Assembly: GCF_014201735.1 (NCBI RefSeq)
Contig: NZ_JACHFE010000007.1
Coordinates: forward strand, 122,718-186,717
Reading direction: 5' to 3'
DNA from: Marinobacter oulmenensis
Lineage (GTDB): Bacteria; Pseudomonadota; Gammaproteobacteria; Pseudomonadales; Oleiphilaceae
Length of the DNA: 64,000 nucleotides
Position 1 is the stretch's first letter. Each line of letters opens with the position of its first letter. The translations under genes and the position numbers were made by a program. The notes beneath the pieces were generated by a model, which saw nothing but the letters and a program-made list of their open reading frames with translations, had not been told where the DNA came from and searched no databases. This document shows, piece after piece, positions 25,560 through 37,320 of this stretch.

Positions 25560-28385
25560 ATGGACCATATCCAGATCCGGGGTGCACGCACCCATAACCT
25601 GAAAAACTTCGACCTGGATATGCCAAGGGACAAGCTCATTGTCATCACCGGCCTGTCCGGTTCCGGCAAGTCCTCCCTGGCGTTCGACACGCTTTATGCA
25701 GAGGGTCAGCGACGATACGTGGAGTCTCTTTCTACCTATGCCCGCCAGTTCCTGTCGATGATGGAAAAGCCCGATGTGGACCACATCGAAGGCCTGTCCC
25801 CGGCCATCTCCATCGAACAGAAGTCCACGTCCCACAACCCCCGCTCCACCGTCGGCACGATTACCGAGATTTACGACTACCTGCGCCTGCTGTTCGCCCG
25901 CGCCGGCGAGCCCCGGTGTCCGGACCACGGGCAACCGCTGGAGGCACAGACAGTCAGCCAGATGGTCGACCAGGTAATGGCGATGCCCGAGGGCAGCAAA
26001 CTGATGATCCTGGCTCCCGTCATCCGGGACCGCAAAGGCGAGCACCTGCAGGTGATCGACACCATGCGGAGCCAGGGCTTCATTCGTCTGCGCGTGGACG
26101 GAACGGTCTATGATATCGATGACGTCCCGGCGCTGGACAAGAAACGCAAACACCAGATCGACGTCGTGGTAGACCGCTTCAAGGTCAAGGAAGGACTGGA
26201 GCAGCGGCTGGCAGAAAGCTTTGAAACCGCCCTGGACCTGGCCGACGGCATCGCCCTGGTCGCGCCAATGAGCGGCGACGGTGAGGAACATACCTATTCG
26301 GCAAGGTACGCCTGTACCCAGTGTGGTTATTCCCTCAGCGAACTGGAACCCCGGCTGTTTTCGTTCAACAATCCGGCCGGTGCCTGCCCGACCTGCGACG
26401 GGCTGGGCGTCCGTCAGTTCTTTGATCCCGACAAGATTATCCAGAACCCCGAGGCCACCCTGGCGGCAGGAGCGATCAAGGGCTGGGACCGCCGTGCGGT
26501 TTACTACTTCCAGATGCTCAACAGTGTTGCTGACCACTACGGGATGGATCTGGAAACACCCTGGGAGGAGTTGCCCGAGAAATTCCAGTCCATTCTCCTG
26601 AACGGTTCCGGCAGCGAAGAGATTCCGTTCCGCTATGTGAATTCCCGCGGCCATATCATGGAGAAGGCTCATCCCTTTGAAGGCATTCTGCCCAATCTTG
26701 AACGCCGCTACCGGGAAACCGAATCCCAGAGCATGCGCGAGGAGCTGGCCCGCAACCTGAGCACCCAGCCATGCAAGGACTGCGGAGGCTCCCGGCTGCG
26801 CCAGGCCGCCCGTAACGTGTTTATCGAAGAGCGCAATCTGCCGGAGGTTACCCATCTGCCGGTGGGCGAGGCGCACCGTTACTTCAGCGACCTCACACTG
26901 CCCGGACGCAGGGGAGAAATCGCAGAGAAGATCCTCAAGGAAGTGCGCGAACGGTTGCAGTTCCTGGTCAACGTCGGCCTGGAATACCTCACCCTTGAAC
27001 GCAGTGCCGACACCCTGTCTGGCGGCGAGGCCCAGCGTATCCGGCTGGCCAGTCAGATCGGCGCCGGCCTGGTGGGTGTGATGTACATTCTTGACGAACC
27101 CTCCATCGGGCTGCACCAGCGTGACAATGACCGGCTGCTCGCCACCCTGACGCACCTGCGGGATCTGGGGAACACGGTCATCGTGGTCGAACACGATGAA
27201 GACGCCATCCGTGCCGCGGATTACGTGATCGATATTGGTCCCGGGGCCGGCGTTCACGGGGGCCACATCGTGGCCTCCGGCACCCCGCAGGAAATCATCG
27301 ACAACCCGGCGTCACTCACCGGCAAGTACCTTAGCGGCGAAGAGGCGATAGCTGTCCCGGCCAAACGCAATAAAGGCAACGGCAAGAAACTGACCCTGAC
27401 CGGCGCCTCGGGCAACAACCTGCAGGATGTCACGCTCAAGCTCCCCCTGGGGATCATGACCTGCATCACCGGCGTATCCGGTTCCGGCAAGTCCACGCTC
27501 ATCAATAGCACCCTGTATCCCGTTGCGGCGGCCAAGCTGAACAAGGCAACCAGCCTCGACCACTCTGCGTACCGCAGCCTCAAGGGCCTGGACCACCTGG
27601 ACAAGGTTATCGACATTGACCAGAGCCCGATTGGCCGGACACCCCGCTCCAACCCGGCCACCTACACCGGCCTGTTCACGCCGATCCGGGAACTGTTTGC
27701 CGGCACTCAGGAAGCACGGGCCCGCGGCTATAAGCCCGGGCGGTTCTCCTTCAACGTCAAAGGCGGTCGCTGCGAAGCCTGCCAGGGCGATGGCGTCATT
27801 AAAGTCGAAATGCACTTCCTGCCAGACATCTATGTGCCCTGCGATGTCTGTAAAGGTAAACGGTATAACCGCGAGACACTGGAAGTCCGGTATAAGGGCA
27901 AGAATATCCACGAGGTCCTGGAAATGACCGTCGAGGAAGGGCGGGAGTTCTTCGATGCCGTGCCCTTCCTGGCCCGAAAACTGCAGACCCTGATGGATGT
28001 CGGCCTGTCCTACATCCGCCTTGGCCAAAGCGCCGTGACGCTATCTGGCGGCGAAGCCCAGCGGGTAAAACTCGCCAAGGAACTGTCCAAGCGGGATACC
28101 GGTAAGACCCTGTATATTCTTGACGAACCGACCACGGGCCTGCACTTCTACGATATCCAGCAACTGCTGAACGTACTCCAGCGTCTGCGGGATCATGGCA
28201 ACACGGTGGTGGTGATTGAGCACAACCTAGACGTGATCAAGACCGCCGACTGGATTGTCGACCTGGGCCCCGAAGGGGGGTCCGGTGGTGGGCAGATCAT
28301 CGCAGAGGGAACGCCCGAAGAGGTAGCAGCCAACAACAGCTCTCATACCGGCCGCTACCTGAAACCCATGCTGGGCAGGGGCTAG
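25560..28385 (+). CDS. uvrA: Excinuclease ABC subunit A
   Basis: Damage-sensing ATPase of nucleotide excision repair, working with UvrB and UvrC. 941 residues, normal length. Two ABC units are visible: Walker A GLSGSGKS (31-38) and GVSGSGKS, with signatures LSGGEAQR in both halves and Walker B YILDEPS / [10 protein letters not shown]. Zinc modules are CTQCG...CPTCDG and CEACQGDG...CDVCKG. It is divergent from the MFS-ssb pair. Confidence 0.98.
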   Translation: MDHIQIRGARTHNLKNFDLDMPRDKLIVITGLSGSGKSSLAFDTLYAEGQRRYVESLSTYARQFLSMMEKPDVDHIEGLSPAISIEQKSTSHNPRSTVGTITEIYDYLRLLFARAGEPRCPDHGQPLEAQTVSQMVDQVMAMPEGSKLMILAPVIRDRKGEHLQVIDTMRSQGFIRLRVDGTVYDIDDVPALDKKRKHQIDVVVDRFKVKEGLEQRLAESFETALDLADGIALVAPMSGDGEEHTYSARYACTQCGYSLSELEPRLFSFNNPAGACPTCDGLGVRQFFDPDKIIQNPEATLAAGAIKGWDRRAVYYFQMLNSVADHYGMDLETPWEELPEKFQSILLNGSGSEEIPFRYVNSRGHIMEKAHPFEGILPNLERRYRETESQSMREELARNLSTQPCKDCGGSRLRQAARNVFIEERNLPEVTHLPVGEAHRYFSDLTLPGRRGEIAEKILKEVRERLQFLVNVGLEYLTLERSADTLSGGEAQRIRLASQIGAGLVGVMYILDEPSIGLHQRDNDRLLATLTHLRDLGNTVIVVEHDEDAIRAADYVIDIGPGAGVHGGHIVASGTPQEIIDNPASLTGKYLSGEEAIAVPAKRNKGNGKKLTLTGASGNNLQDVTLKLPLGIMTCITGVSGSGKSTLINSTLYPVAAAKLNKATSLDHSAYRSLKGLDHLDKVIDIDQSPIGRTPRSNPATYTGLFTPIRELFAGTQEARARGYKPGRFSFNVKGGRCEACQGDGVIKVEMHFLPDIYVPCDVCKGKRYNRETLEVRYKGKNIHEVLEMTVEEGREFFDAVPFLARKLQTLMDVGLSYIRLGQSAVTLSGGEAQRVKLAKELSKRDTGKTLYILDEPTTGLHFYDIQQLLNVLQRLRDHGNTVVVIEHNLDVIKTADWIVDLGPEGGSGGGQIIAEGTPEEVAANNSSHTGRYLKPMLGRG

Positions 28386-28400
28386 CCCTTCGAAAGCGGC

Positions 28401-28427
28401 ACCCATCAGACCTTGCACCTGATGGGT
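28401..28427. terminator. Hairpin between convergent uvrA and the ferritin gene
   Basis: ACCCATCAG (28401-28409) pairs with CTGATGGGT (28419-28427) across a 9-base loop. There is no proper T tract on either side, so it may be an mRNA-end hairpin rather than an efficient terminator. Confidence 0.45.
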
Positions 28428-28439
28428 CGCCACCGCCCT

Positions 28440-28907
28440 TTACCCGCTCTGCGACTGACGGTAGTTCTCCTCACCCATCAACCGGATCAGGCGTAACTGC
28501 TTTTCAAGCCAGTAGGCGTGATCTTCCTCGGTATCCTCGAGTTGCAGGCGCAGCATATCCCGGGTCTGGTAATCCTGCACCGACTCGCACAGCGCCATGG
28601 CATCCGTCAGGTTCTCCCGGACCTGATATTCCAGCCGAAGATCCGACTCCAGCCGTTCAATCAGGGTTGTGCCTGGATAAATGGCATGGGGCGTCATATC
28701 CGGCTGCCCTTCCAGGAAAAGAATACGCTTGAGAATTGCGTCCGCATGATCCGTCTCTTCCTGCATCTCATGATTCAGGCGTTCATACAGCACCGGATAA
28801 CCTTCATCCTGGTACTGCCGGGAGTGCAGGAAATACTGGTCCCGGGCTGCCAACTCGCCCTTCAGCAGTTCACACAAACACTCTATAACGTCGGGATGGC
28901 CTTTCAT
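28440..28907 (-). CDS. Ferritin-like iron storage protein of the bacterioferritin family, predicted haem-free
   Basis: 155-residue four-helix iron-storage subunit. Opening [30 protein letters not shown] aligns with bacterioferritins; ferroxidase ligands Glu18, Glu51 and His54 are in place. The methionine that binds haem in bacterioferritin (Met52 in E. coli Bfr) is Thr here, in EETDHAD. From memory this matches the FtnA (formerly BfrA) type of Pseudomonas aeruginosa, which lacks haem, so a bacterioferritin label may mislead. It converges on uvrA; no bfd or second bfr is adjacent. No clear promoter or Fur box was seen upstream. Confidence 0.9.
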   Translation of the reverse strand: MKGHPDVIECLCELLKGELAARDQYFLHSRQYQDEGYPVLYERLNHEMQEETDHADAILKRILFLEGQPDMTPHAIYPGTTLIERLESDLRLEYQVRENLTDAMALCESVQDYQTRDMLRLQLEDTEEDHAYWLEKQLRLIRLMGEENYRQSQSG

Positions 28908-29035
28908 GGAACGATCCTCTGTAAATTCAGTATGCGTTCATTATGCCTGTTTGACCGGCCCAACTGCCAGCAAGCAGACAGCCTGTATGAATGACACTTG
29001 CTGTGGAACAAATTACGTCGCACCGGAACAGCCAT

Positions 29036-29068
29036 AAAAAAAGCCGGGAACCTCGCGGAACCCGGCTT
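29036..29068 (-). terminator. Terminator of the alpha operon
   Basis: On the minus strand AAGCCGGG and CCCGGCTT form the main stem with an inner CC/GG extension, followed by a run of seven T. It lies 24 bases beyond the rplQ stop. Confidence 0.9.
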
Positions 29069-29091
29069 CTCTGGGACTTCAGACGCTGGAA

Positions 29092-29490
29092 TTAATCCTC
29101 GTCTTCGTCCACCTCTTCAGCTTCGATGTCCAGAGGACGACCGACCAGCTCAACAAACGCCATAGGCGCATTGTCGCCGGCACGGAAGCCGCACTTCAGG
29201 ATACGAAGATAACCGCCCGGGCGCTCGCTGTAACGGGGGCCCAGCTCATCAAAGAGCTTGGCAACCGCTGCGTCGTTACGCAGACGAGAAAATGCCAGAC
29301 GACGATTCGCTACCGAATCTTGTTTTGCGAGGGTGATCAAAGGCTCGGCTACCCGACGAAGCTCTTTGGCTTTCGGAAGCGTTGTCTTGATCAGCTCGTG
29401 CTCAACCAGTGACGCAGTCATGTTACGGAACATGGCCTTGCGATGCGCACTGGTCCTGCTGAACTTACGACCACTCTTACGATGACGCAT
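29092..29490 (-). CDS. rplQ: 50S ribosomal protein L17
   Basis: Large-subunit protein near the exit tunnel; 132 residues. N-terminus [20 protein letters not shown] and [23 protein letters not shown] are characteristic. The tail is strongly acidic ([10 protein letters not shown]). Last gene of the alpha operon, 33 bases after rpoA. Confidence 0.98.
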   Translation of the reverse strand: MRHRKSGRKFSRTSAHRKAMFRNMTASLVEHELIKTTLPKAKELRRVAEPLITLAKQDSVANRRLAFSRLRNDAAVAKLFDELGPRYSERPGGYLRILKCGFRAGDNAPMAFVELVGRPLDIEAEEVDEDED

Positions 29491-29523
29491 TGCTCTGATT
29501 CCTTACCTTAAACTAATCGGCGA

Positions 29524-30528
29524 TTAACCGCCCAGAACCCGGTCGTCGCCACGAAGGCTTGCCGGCGGCCAGTTATCAAGACGCATACCCAGTGACAGAC
29601 CACGGGACGCCAGAACGTCCTTGATCTCGGTCAGCGACTTTTTGCCAAGATTAGGCGTCTTCAGCAGCTCCACTTCTGTGCGCTGGATCAGATCGCCGAT
29701 ATAGTAAATGTTTTCAGCCTTCAAGCAGTTAGCTGAGCGTACTGTGAGTTCCAGATCGTCGACCGGACGCAGCAGAATCGGATCAATCTCTTCCTCTTCC
29801 TCGACACGTTCCGGCTCTTTCTCATGATCGAAATCCACGAACACGGCAAGCTGCTGCTGGAGAATGGTGGCGGCCCGGCGAATCGCTTCTTCCGGATCGA
29901 TGGTGCCATTGGTCTCCAGATCAATCACCAGCTTGTCCAGGTCTGTACGCTGCTCAACCCGTGCGCTTTCAACGGCGTAAGCCACGCGGCGTACCGGGCT
30001 GAATGTGGCGTCCAGCTGCAAGCGTCCGATGGCACGAGTTTCATCCTCGTCCAGACCGCGCTGGTCGGCAGGCTCGTAGCCACGACCGCGAACCACACGC
30101 AGACGCATGTTGACTTCACCGCCCTCACTGAGGTGGCAGATCACATGATCCGGGTTCGCAATCTCAACATCGTGGTCCAGCTGGATGTCTCCAGCAGTCA
30201 CGACGCCCGGTCCCTTTTTGCTGAGCGAAAGCTCGGCATCATCATGACCGGACATTTTTACGGCAACGCCCTTGAGATTCAGCAGAATCTCGATGACGTC
30301 TTCCTGGACACCTTCAATGGCGCTGTATTCGTGCAGGACTCCATCAATCTGGGCTTCAGTGATGGCGCAGCCCGGCATCGAAGACAGGAGAATACGACGC
30401 AGTGCGCTACCCAGGGTATGACCAAAGCCCCTTTCAAGCGGCTCCAGAGTGACCTTGGCGCGCGTGGCGCTGGATTCTTTCACGTCAATGGTACGAGGTG
30501 TCAATAACTCTTGTACTGAACGCTGCAT
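29524..30528 (-). CDS. rpoA: RNA polymerase alpha subunit
   Basis: 334 residues. The assembly domain carries [20 protein letters not shown] and [21 protein letters not shown]. The C-terminal domain (about 250-320) has [49 protein letters not shown], which bind UP elements and activators. Normal length, ordinary gene order between rpsD and rplQ. Confidence 0.99.
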   Translation of the reverse strand: MQRSVQELLTPRTIDVKESSATRAKVTLEPLERGFGHTLGSALRRILLSSMPGCAITEAQIDGVLHEYSAIEGVQEDVIEILLNLKGVAVKMSGHDDAELSLSKKGPGVVTAGDIQLDHDVEIANPDHVICHLSEGGEVNMRLRVVRGRGYEPADQRGLDEDETRAIGRLQLDATFSPVRRVAYAVESARVEQRTDLDKLVIDLETNGTIDPEEAIRRAATILQQQLAVFVDFDHEKEPERVEEEEEIDPILLRPVDDLELTVRSANCLKAENIYYIGDLIQRTEVELLKTPNLGKKSLTEIKDVLASRGLSLGMRLDNWPPASLRGDDRVLGG

Positions 30529-30563
30529 AGACGCCCCTATCTGCTATCGTTGCTAACTGGGCT

Positions 30564-31184
30564 TTACTTGGAGTAAAGCTCGACGATGAGGTTCTCGTTG
30601 ATGTCGGCAGGCAGCTCAGTACGCTCCGGCACTGACTTGTAAACGCCAGACATCTTGTTGGCGTCGACCTCTACCCAGCTCACCGGCGCACGGCTTGAAG
30701 CCAGATCCAGAGCGCCTTTTACGCGCAGCTGGTTTTTGGCCTTTTCACGCACGCTCACGACGTCTCCCGGCTTGACCTGGTAAGACGGGATGTTCACCGA
30801 CTTATCGTTTACCAGGATGGCTTTGTGGGAAACCAGCTGACGGGCTTCTGCACGGGTAGAACCAAAGCCCATGCGATACACAACGTTGTCCAGACGGCCT
30901 TCCAGAAGCTGCAGCAGGTTTTCGCCTGTTGCGCCCTTGCGACGGGCCGCCTCTTTGTAATAACCACGGAACTGTTTCTCGAGAACGCCGTAGATACGAC
31001 GAACTTTCTGTTTTTCACGAAGCTGTACGCCGTACTCGGACAGACGACCGCGACGCGCGCCGTGCATACCCGGCGGAGTCTCGATGTTGCACTTGGAATC
31101 GAGCGCGCGAACGCCGCTCTTCAGAAAAAGATCTGTCCCTTCACGACGAGACAGCTTGCACTTCGGGCCTATATAACGAGCCAT
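30564..31184 (-). CDS. rpsD: 30S ribosomal protein S4
   Basis: Primary 16S rRNA binder and translational repressor of the alpha operon in E. coli. 206 residues; [24 protein letters not shown] at the start and the S4 RNA-binding domain [27 protein letters not shown]. The N-terminal zinc cysteines of the C+ form are absent (only one Cys near residue 9 and one near 33). Confidence 0.98.
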   Translation of the reverse strand: MARYIGPKCKLSRREGTDLFLKSGVRALDSKCNIETPPGMHGARRGRLSEYGVQLREKQKVRRIYGVLEKQFRGYYKEAARRKGATGENLLQLLEGRLDNVVYRMGFGSTRAEARQLVSHKAILVNDKSVNIPSYQVKPGDVVSVREKAKNQLRVKGALDLASSRAPVSWVEVDANKMSGVYKSVPERTELPADINENLIVELYSK

Positions 31185-31202
31185 ATTTCACTGTCTCCTG
31201 TG

Positions 31203-31592
31203 TTAGACGCGGCGCTTCTTGGGCGGACGGCAGCCGTTATGGGGAATCGGCGTCACATCGGTGATGTTGGTGATCTTGTAGCCGCACGCATTCAGCGCAC
31301 GAACTGCAGATTCACGTCCGGGCCCAGGACCCTTAACCTCTACGTCCAGGTTTTTAAGGCCGTATTCAGCAGCCGCATTACCGGCTCTTTCAGCTGCTAC
31401 CTGCGCAGCAAAAGGTGTGCTCTTACGTGAACCGCGGAAGCCGGAACCACCAGAAGTGGCCCAGGACAGGACGTTGCCCTGACGGTCCGAAATGGTCACG
31501 ATAGTGTTGTTGAAGGACGCGTGAATGTGCGCGACGCCATCAACAACCGTCTTTTTCACCTTTTTACGGGTACGTGTACCTGGCTTTGCCAT
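31203..31592 (-). CDS. rpsK: 30S ribosomal protein S11
   Basis: Platform protein near the mRNA exit. 129 residues; [21 protein letters not shown], the [16 protein letters not shown] block and the C-terminal [15 protein letters not shown] are typical. Lies 13 bases after rpsM and 18 before rpsD. Confidence 0.98.
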   Translation of the reverse strand: MAKPGTRTRKKVKKTVVDGVAHIHASFNNTIVTISDRQGNVLSWATSGGSGFRGSRKSTPFAAQVAAERAGNAAAEYGLKNLDVEVKGPGPGRESAVRALNACGYKITNITDVTPIPHNGCRPPKKRRV

Positions 31593-31605
31593 GTTTGCCT
31601 ACCTG

Positions 31606-31962
31606 TTACTTGCGAATCGGTTTGCGAGGACCTTTCCGGGTGCGGGCGTTGGTCTTTGTGCGCTGGCCACGGACCGGAAGGCCATGACGGTGACGCAGAC
31701 CACGGAAGCAACCGAGATCCTTCAAACGCTTGATGTTCATCTGTACTTCACGACGCAGATCGCCTTCGACGGTGAACTTGCCCACTTCGGTACGAAGGGA
31801 TTCAAGCTGATCGTCGCTAAGGTCTTTAACCTTGACGTCCGGCTTAACGCCGGTTGCATCGCAAAGCTTCTGGGCTGTTGTCTTGCCGATACCAAAGATG
31901 TAGGTCAGCGAGATAACAGCATGTTTGTTGTCGGGTATATTGACACCGGCTATACGTGCCAT
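31606..31962 (-). CDS. rpsM: 30S ribosomal protein S13
   Basis: Head protein that touches the P-site tRNA and L5. 118 residues; [26 protein letters not shown] and [21 protein letters not shown] are diagnostic. First gene of the alpha operon, reading from the promoter at 32024-32053. The leader of about 55 bases is where S4 represses translation in E. coli; I could not confirm the pseudoknot by eye. Confidence 0.98.
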   Translation of the reverse strand: MARIAGVNIPDNKHAVISLTYIFGIGKTTAQKLCDATGVKPDVKVKDLSDDQLESLRTEVGKFTVEGDLRREVQMNIKRLKDLGCFRGLRHRHGLPVRGQRTKTNARTRKGPRKPIRK

Positions 31963-32023
31963 CCAAATTACTCCGCGTTCAAAGCTTTGCTGTGTGAATT
32001 TTCCGCCACAAAAAGGGCGCGAA

Positions 32024-32053
32024 ATAATAGCGCCTGACCCGCCAGCGAGTCAA
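32024..32053 (-). promoter_or_regulatory. Alpha operon promoter
   Basis: On the minus strand TTGACT (32053-32048) and TATTAT (32029-32024) are separated by 18 bases, with a GC-rich discriminator after the -10. It lies between rpmJ and rpsM, so alpha can be transcribed apart from spc. Confidence 0.8.
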
Positions 32054-32103
32054 GCGCCATCATTCCGAACCCCAATTGCAATGTCAGTACTGATTCCTGG
32101 GAA

Positions 32104-32217
32104 TCAGCCCTGGCGCTGCTTGTGACGAGGCTCCGTGCAAATGACCCGGATTGAGCCATTGCGACGAATTACTTTGCAGTTACGGCAAATTTTCTTTACC
32201 GAAGCGCGTACTTTCAT
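32104..32217 (-). CDS. rpmJ: 50S ribosomal protein L36
   Basis: 37-residue protein too short for many gene callers. It reads [20 protein letters not shown], then [17 protein letters not shown]. Cys11, Cys14, Cys27 and His32 form the zinc site, so it is the zinc-dependent (C+) form. It lies 30 bases after secY and ends the spc operon. Confidence 0.97.
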   Translation of the reverse strand: MKVRASVKKICRNCKVIRRNGSIRVICTEPRHKQRQG

Positions 32218-32247
32218 TGTCGACTCCAGTTTTTCCGGGGAACGGGA

Positions 32248-33570
32248 TTAACCGTTCCGTCCATAGCCCTTGAGATTGGACTTCTTCATCAGTGATTCGT
32301 ACTGATGAGACATCAGGTGCGACTGAACCTGAGCCATAAAGTCCATCACGACGACTACAACAATCAGCAGTGAGGTGCCACCCAGATAGAAAGGCACATT
32401 ACCTGCCACCATCAGAAACTGAGGGAACAGGGACACTGCTGCAATATACATAGCCCCGAACAACGTCAGACGGGTCAGCACACCATCGATGTACTTGGCT
32501 GTCTGCTCTCCCGGACGAATGCCAGGGATGAACGCGCCGGAACGCTTGAGGTTATCCGCAACTTCCTTGGGGTTGTACATCAGGGCCGTGTAGAAGTAGC
32601 AGAAGAACACGACTGCTGCTGCGAACAGGATGATATACAACGGCTGGCTGGGCGCCAACGCCTGGGAGACATCGCTGAGCCATTCCATGCCTTCACCCTG
32701 GCCAAACCACTGACCCAGCGACGCCGGGAACAGCAGGATGGAGGAGGCAAAGATCGGCGGAATAACGCCAGCCATGTTCACCTTCAGCGGCAGGTGGCTG
32801 GACTGCTGGGCAAAAACCCGGCGGCCCTGCTGCCGCTTGGCGTAGTTGATGGTCAGGCGGCGCTGGCCGCGCTCCATAAACACCACAAAGCCAACCACGG
32901 CGATCGCCAGGACGCCAATCCCCAGCACCACCAGCAGGCTCATCTCGCCATTGCGGGCCTGCTCGAGGGTCTGGCCAATCGCACCGGGCAGACCAGCAAC
33001 GATACCTGCAAAGATCAACAGCGAAATACCGTTACCGATACCGCGCTCGGTGATCTGCTCACCCAGCCACATCATGAAGACGGCACCACAAACAAAAGAC
33101 ACAACCGCCACAAAGTGGAAGCTGAAGCTGTCGTTAAAGGTTACGCCCTGGGACGCCAGCCCCATGGAAATACCAAAGCCCTGAACCAGGGCCAGGATAA
33201 CCGTACCATAGCGCGTATACTGGCTGATTTTACGACGACCAGCCTCGCCCTCTTTCTTCAGTTGCTCAAGCTGCGGACTGACCGCAGTCATGAGCTGCAT
33301 GATAATCGAGGCCGAGATATACGGCATGATACCGAGTGCGAAGATACTCATGCGCTCAAGCGCACCACCGGAGAACATGTTGAACAGACTCAGGATCGTA
33401 CCCTGGTTCTGATCAAACAATGCCGCCAAACGGTCGGGGTTAACCCCCGGCACCGGAATGTGGGCACCGATCCGGTACACCAACAATGCCAGGAAGACAA
33501 ACCAGAGCCGCGACCGCAGCTCTGCAAATCCTTTTCCGGCGCCCGCAGGCAATGATGCTGTCTTGGCCAT
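32248..33570 (-). CDS. secY: Protein translocase subunit SecY
   Basis: Channel-forming subunit of the Sec translocon, with SecE (encoded at 58961-59329). 440 residues, ten membrane helices. Signatures: [13 protein letters not shown] near helix 1, [18 protein letters not shown] (helix 2), and [20 protein letters not shown] in the large cytoplasmic loop. Placed as usual after rplO. Confidence 0.98.
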   Translation of the reverse strand: MAKTASLPAGAGKGFAELRSRLWFVFLALLVYRIGAHIPVPGVNPDRLAALFDQNQGTILSLFNMFSGGALERMSIFALGIMPYISASIIMQLMTAVSPQLEQLKKEGEAGRRKISQYTRYGTVILALVQGFGISMGLASQGVTFNDSFSFHFVAVVSFVCGAVFMMWLGEQITERGIGNGISLLIFAGIVAGLPGAIGQTLEQARNGEMSLLVVLGIGVLAIAVVGFVVFMERGQRRLTINYAKRQQGRRVFAQQSSHLPLKVNMAGVIPPIFASSILLFPASLGQWFGQGEGMEWLSDVSQALAPSQPLYIILFAAAVVFFCYFYTALMYNPKEVADNLKRSGAFIPGIRPGEQTAKYIDGVLTRLTLFGAMYIAAVSLFPQFLMVAGNVPFYLGGTSLLIVVVVVMDFMAQVQSHLMSHQYESLMKKSNLKGYGRNG

Positions 33571-33587
33571 TTAGTCCTCGACTCGCC

Positions 33588-34022
33588 TTAGTCTTCGACT
33601 TTGCCACCCGCGGCAATGATTGCCTCGCGTGCGCCCTTGGTAACCCGAAGGCCTTGAACGGTTACTGCACGGTCGATTTCGCCGGACAGGATAACCTTGG
33701 CTTCGCGGATTTCGTCGCTGACGATATCGGCACGCTTCAGCGCGTCGAGATCTGCAACATCACCGTCTACCTTGGCCAGCTCGTTCAGGCGGATTTCCGC
33801 GAAGTAACGCTGCTGACGGGAAGTGAAGCCGTACTTCGGAAGACGACGTGCCAGAGGCATCTGACCGCCTTCAAAACCGCGCGCTACGGTACCGCCGGAG
33901 CGTGACTTCAGACCCTTGTGACCACGGCCGCCGGTCTTGCCGAGGCCGCTACCGATACCACGACCGACACGCTTGGCGTCAGGACGTGAACCGGGTTCCG
34001 GAGCAAGTTCGTTCAGACGCAT
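33588..34022 (-). CDS. rplO: 50S ribosomal protein L15
   Basis: 144 residues from [22 protein letters not shown]; Gly/Arg-rich N-terminal extension ([23 protein letters not shown]) and conserved core. Start chosen at 34022, directly after the rpmD stop; a reading five codons longer would run into rpmD. Confidence 0.97.
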   Translation of the reverse strand: MRLNELAPEPGSRPDAKRVGRGIGSGLGKTGGRGHKGLKSRSGGTVARGFEGGQMPLARRLPKYGFTSRQQRYFAEIRLNELAKVDGDVADLDALKRADIVSDEIREAKVILSGEIDRAVTVQGLRVTKGAREAIIAAGGKVED

Positions 34023-34023
34023 C

Positions 34024-34212
34024 TCAGTTCTCCTCAACCCGAACCAGGTAATTTACCCGGTTGATCATGCCGCGAACGGAAGGTGTATCCTCCAGCTCAA
34101 CGGTATGACCGATTTTACGAAGACCCAGGCCCTGTACACACAGCTTGTGCTTGGGCTGACAGCCAATCGGGCTGCGGGTCAGAGTTACTTTGATCGTTTT
34201 TGCATTCGCCAT
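34024..34212 (-). CDS. rpmD: 50S ribosomal protein L30
   Basis: 62 residues starting [23 protein letters not shown], with [29 protein letters not shown]. The longer open frame to 34263 overlaps rpsE and is not needed. L30 is absent from some bacteria; present here between rpsE and rplO. Confidence 0.97.
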   Translation of the reverse strand: MANAKTIKVTLTRSPIGCQPKHKLCVQGLGLRKIGHTVELEDTPSVRGMINRVNYLVRVEEN

Positions 34213-34216
34213 GACA

Positions 34217-34717
34217 TCAACCCAGAATCTCTTCCACGGTCTTACCGCGCTTGGCCGCAACATCTTCAGGCGCTTTCATAGCCTGCAGACCCTTGATGGT
34301 GGAACGTACTACGTTCACCGGATTGGTGGAGCCGTAGCACTTGGACAGTACGTTCTGTACGCCCGCCACCTCGAGAACGGCACGCATGGCGCCGCCGGCG
34401 ATAACACCGGTACCTTCGGATGCCGGCTGCATATAGACCTTGGAGCCACCATGCTGAGCCTTCACCGGGTACTGGAGCGTGTTGCCGTCGAGAGCAACAT
34501 CCACCATGTTTTTGCGAGCAGCTTCCATGGCTTTCTGGATGGCAACCGGCACTTCCCGGGCCTTACCACGACCGAAACCAACCCGGCCTTTACCATCACC
34601 GACAACAGTCAGTGCGGTGAAGGCAAAAATACGGCCGCCTTTAACAACCTTGGCAACCCGATTGACCTGAACCAGCCTTTCCTGGAGCTCAGGCGCCTTC
34701 TGTTCGTTAACGCTCAT
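34217..34717 (-). CDS. rpsE: 30S ribosomal protein S5
   Basis: Decoding-fidelity protein at the mRNA entry. 166 residues from [21 protein letters not shown]; the S5 domain contains [41 protein letters not shown] three codons upstream could also start it, but AGAGG sits eight bases from the ATG used here. Confidence 0.97.
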   Translation of the reverse strand: MSVNEQKAPELQERLVQVNRVAKVVKGGRIFAFTALTVVGDGKGRVGFGRGKAREVPVAIQKAMEAARKNMVDVALDGNTLQYPVKAQHGGSKVYMQPASEGTGVIAGGAMRAVLEVAGVQNVLSKCYGSTNPVNVVRSTIKGLQAMKAPEDVAAKRGKTVEEILG

Positions 34718-34729
34718 CTTCTCCACCTC

Positions 34730-35077
34730 TTAGAATTGCAAGCCAGCTTCACGGGCTGCGTCGGCCAGAGCCTGTACGCGACCGTGATAACGGTAACCTG
34801 AGCGGTCAAAAGCGACCTTCTCAATGCCCGCTGCCTTGGCACGCTCAGCGATCAGCTGACCGACCTTTTTGGCAGCATCCACGTTACCTGTCGCACCCTG
34901 GCGCAGATCCTTGTCCAACGTGGAGGCAGACGCCAGAACCTGGCTGCCGTCTGCAGTAGTGACCTGGGCGTACATATGACGCGGAGTACGGTGAACGCAC
35001 AGACGGTCAGTACCCAGCTCACGAATCTTCATGCGCACCTTACGTGCGCGCCGCAGTCTTTCGTTATTCGCGCTCAT
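34730..35077 (-). CDS. rplR: 50S ribosomal protein L18
   Basis: 5S rRNA-binding protein of the central protuberance. 115 residues; [29 protein letters not shown] and [27 protein letters not shown] are conserved. Lies between rplF and rpsE with about ten-base gaps. Confidence 0.98.
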   Translation of the reverse strand: MSANNERLRRARKVRMKIRELGTDRLCVHRTPRHMYAQVTTADGSQVLASASTLDKDLRQGATGNVDAAKKVGQLIAERAKAAGIEKVAFDRSGYRYHGRVQALADAAREAGLQF

Positions 35078-35086
35078 AGTCCCGCC

Positions 35087-35620
35087 TTATTTCTTCTTGG
35101 CTTCTTTGCGTCTTACCTGCTCTTCCGCATAACGCACACCCTTGCCTTTATAAGGCTCGGGCGGACGGTAAGCGCGGATCTCAGCAGCGACCTGGCCAAC
35201 CTGTTGCTTGTCGATACCGCGAACGACCACTTCGGTATTGGAAGGGGTTTCAGCGGTAACACCCTCGGGCAGCTCATACTCGACCGGGTGGGAAAAACCC
35301 AGAGTCAGATTGAGCTTCTTGCCTTGCGCCTGGGCACGGTAACCAACGCCCGTGAGCACAAGCTTGCGCTCCCAGCCCGTGGATACACCGGTAACCATGT
35401 TATTGACCAACGCACGGGTAGTACCGGCAAGCGCGCGGGACTTTTTGGCACCATCACGGGGAGCGAAGCGCAGAACGTTTTCTTCCTGCGACACTTCCAC
35501 CGCCTGGTGGATGTTGAATTGAAGCGCACCTTTGGAGCCCTTCACATTGATTTCCTGTCCGTTCAGCTTGACCTCAACACCGGAAGGCAGCACGACAGGA
35601 TTATTGGCAACCCTGGACAT
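35087..35620 (-). CDS. rplF: 50S ribosomal protein L6
   Basis: 177 residues with two related alpha/beta domains. Hallmarks are [17 protein letters not shown] at the N-terminus and the [30 protein letters not shown] block near the end. Sits near the GTPase-associated centre of the 50S subunit. Confidence 0.98.
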   Translation of the reverse strand: MSRVANNPVVLPSGVEVKLNGQEINVKGSKGALQFNIHQAVEVSQEENVLRFAPRDGAKKSRALAGTTRALVNNMVTGVSTGWERKLVLTGVGYRAQAQGKKLNLTLGFSHPVEYELPEGVTAETPSNTEVVVRGIDKQQVGQVAAEIRAYRPPEPYKGKGVRYAEEQVRRKEAKKK

Positions 35621-35629
35621 GAGTATCTC

Positions 35630-36022
35630 CTAAAATACGGTGCAGATGACTTCGCCACCCACGCCTGCAGCTTTTGCGGCGCGGTCTGTCATAACGCCCT
35701 TGGACGTAGAGACAATTGCGACTCCCAGACCACCGGCAACCTTCGGCATCTCACCTGCGCCACGGTATTGACGCAGACTCGGACGACTGGCCCGCTGAAT
35801 TTCCTCGATAACGGGTTTGCCACCGAAGTACTTCAGGGTAATGGTCAGCTGAGGCTTCGCATCGGCTGAAACGGAAAATTCCTCGACGTAACCTTCGTCC
35901 TTCAGGACCTGGGCTACGGAGACCTTCATTTTTGATGACGGCATCGTGACGTCTGCCTTTGATGCCATCTGGGCATTACGGATACGGGTAATCATATCCG
36001 CAAGCGTGTCTTGCATACTCAT
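35630..36022 (-). CDS. rpsH: 30S ribosomal protein S8
   Basis: Primary 16S rRNA binder and, in E. coli, the translational repressor of the spc operon acting at rplE. 130 residues from [22 protein letters not shown]; ends with [33 protein letters not shown]. The 88 bases before it (to rpsN) show no promoter or other gene. Confidence 0.98.
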   Translation of the reverse strand: MSMQDTLADMITRIRNAQMASKADVTMPSSKMKVSVAQVLKDEGYVEEFSVSADAKPQLTITLKYFGGKPVIEEIQRASRPSLRQYRGAGEMPKVAGGLGVAIVSTSKGVMTDRAAKAAGVGGEVICTVF

Positions 36023-36110
36023 TGGTATGAGGCTCCTGATCTTTTTAGTTGTGCAGCGGCTTGCCGCACCGCTTACCAACAGGCACCTGACCGGGGCCAG
36101 GCAGCCTATC

Positions 36111-36416
36111 TTACCAGCTGGACTTGGTCAGGCCCGGAACGTCACCGCGCATGCCGTATTCACGGAGCTTGATCCGTGACAGCTCGAACTTGCGCAGAAC
36201 GCCATGCGGACGACCAGTTACCTGGCAACGATTCCGAAGACGGGCCGGGCTCGCGTTACGAGGAAGCTGTTGCAGCTTCATCTGCGCGTCCCAACGTTCT
36301 TCGTCGCTGGTATTCGTGTTTTTGATAATTGCCTTGAGCTCAGCGCGCTTGGCCGCATACTTCGCAACCGTCTTTTCACGCTTGAGCTCACGCTGCTTCA
36401 TGGAAACCTTCGCCAT
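36111..36416 (-). CDS. rpsN: 30S ribosomal protein S14 (long, zinc-free form)
   Basis: 101 residues. The long form with [40 protein letters not shown]; the CxxC pairs of the short zinc form are missing, so it does not need zinc. Follows rplE by 12 bases. Confidence 0.98.
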   Translation of the reverse strand: MAKVSMKQRELKREKTVAKYAAKRAELKAIIKNTNTSDEERWDAQMKLQQLPRNASPARLRNRCQVTGRPHGVLRKFELSRIKLREYGMRGDVPGLTKSSW

Positions 36417-36428
36417 GTCACTCGTCCC

Positions 36429-36968
36429 TTATTTCTTGAACGGAAAGCCAAAGGCTTTCAGAAGTTCGCGACCTTCGTCGTCGGTACCGGCAGAGGTGGT
36501 GATGGTGATATCCAGGCCACGGACCTTGTCTACTTTGTCGTAGTCAATTTCCGGGAAGATGATCTGCTCACGCACGCCCATGCTGTAGTTACCGCGACCA
36601 TCGAAGGATTTCGGGTTCAGACCACGGAAGTCACGAATGCGGGGTACCGCAATGTGAACCAGGCGATCAAAGAAATCCCACATGCGCTCGCCACGCAGGG
36701 TCACTTTACAGCCAATCGGCCAACCTTCACGGATTTTGAAACCCGCGACGGATTTGCGAGCCTTGGTGATAACCGGCTTCTGTCCGGCCAGGCGTTCAAG
36801 ATCCGCCATAGCGCTTTCAATCAGCTTTTTGTCACCAACGGCTTCGCCGACACCCATGTTCAGGGTGATTTTCTCGATCCGCGGTACCTCCATGGAGTTC
36901 CTGTAGCTGAACTCCTTCTGAAGGGCAGGCACCACTTCTTGTGTGTATTGCTCTTTACTGTTAAGCAT
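36429..36968 (-). CDS. rplE: 50S ribosomal protein L5
   Basis: 5S rRNA-binding protein that contacts P-site tRNA. 179 residues from [41 protein letters not shown] and [34 protein letters not shown] are typical. A start five codons upstream is possible but runs into rplX. Confidence 0.98.
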   Translation of the reverse strand: MLNSKEQYTQEVVPALQKEFSYRNSMEVPRIEKITLNMGVGEAVGDKKLIESAMADLERLAGQKPVITKARKSVAGFKIREGWPIGCKVTLRGERMWDFFDRLVHIAVPRIRDFRGLNPKSFDGRGNYSMGVREQIIFPEIDYDKVDKVRGLDITITTSAGTDDEGRELLKAFGFPFKK

Positions 36969-36983
36969 CGTAACCACCACCAC

Positions 36984-37304
36984 TTACTGGTTATCGACGG
37001 CTTCGTCCGTGGACCTGAAAATCCGCACTTTGCTGCCGTCTTCCTTTACCTGGAAGCCGACACGATCGGCTTTGCCGGTCTGCGGATTGAAAATAGCCAC
37101 GTTGGAAACCTGAATAGGTGCTTCTTTCTCGACGATACCACCCGGGGTGCCGAGCATCGGGTTAGGCTTGGTGTGCTTCTTGATCATGTTGATACCAGAA
37201 ACAATCACACGGCCATCGTCCTGAACCTTCAGGACTTTACCACGTTTACCCTTGTCTTTCCCGGTGGTGACGATTACTTCGTCATCGCGTTTAATCTTTT
37301 TCAT
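36984..37304 (-). CDS. rplX: 50S ribosomal protein L24
   Basis: Assembly-initiator protein of the 50S subunit. 106 residues; KOW motif [20 protein letters not shown] near the N-terminus, then [30 protein letters not shown]. Confidence 0.98.
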   Translation of the reverse strand: MKKIKRDDEVIVTTGKDKGKRGKVLKVQDDGRVIVSGINMIKKHTKPNPMLGTPGGIVEKEAPIQVSNVAIFNPQTGKADRVGFQVKEDGSKVRIFRSTDEAVDNQ

Positions 37305-37320
37305 AACCGGCCTCTGGTCC

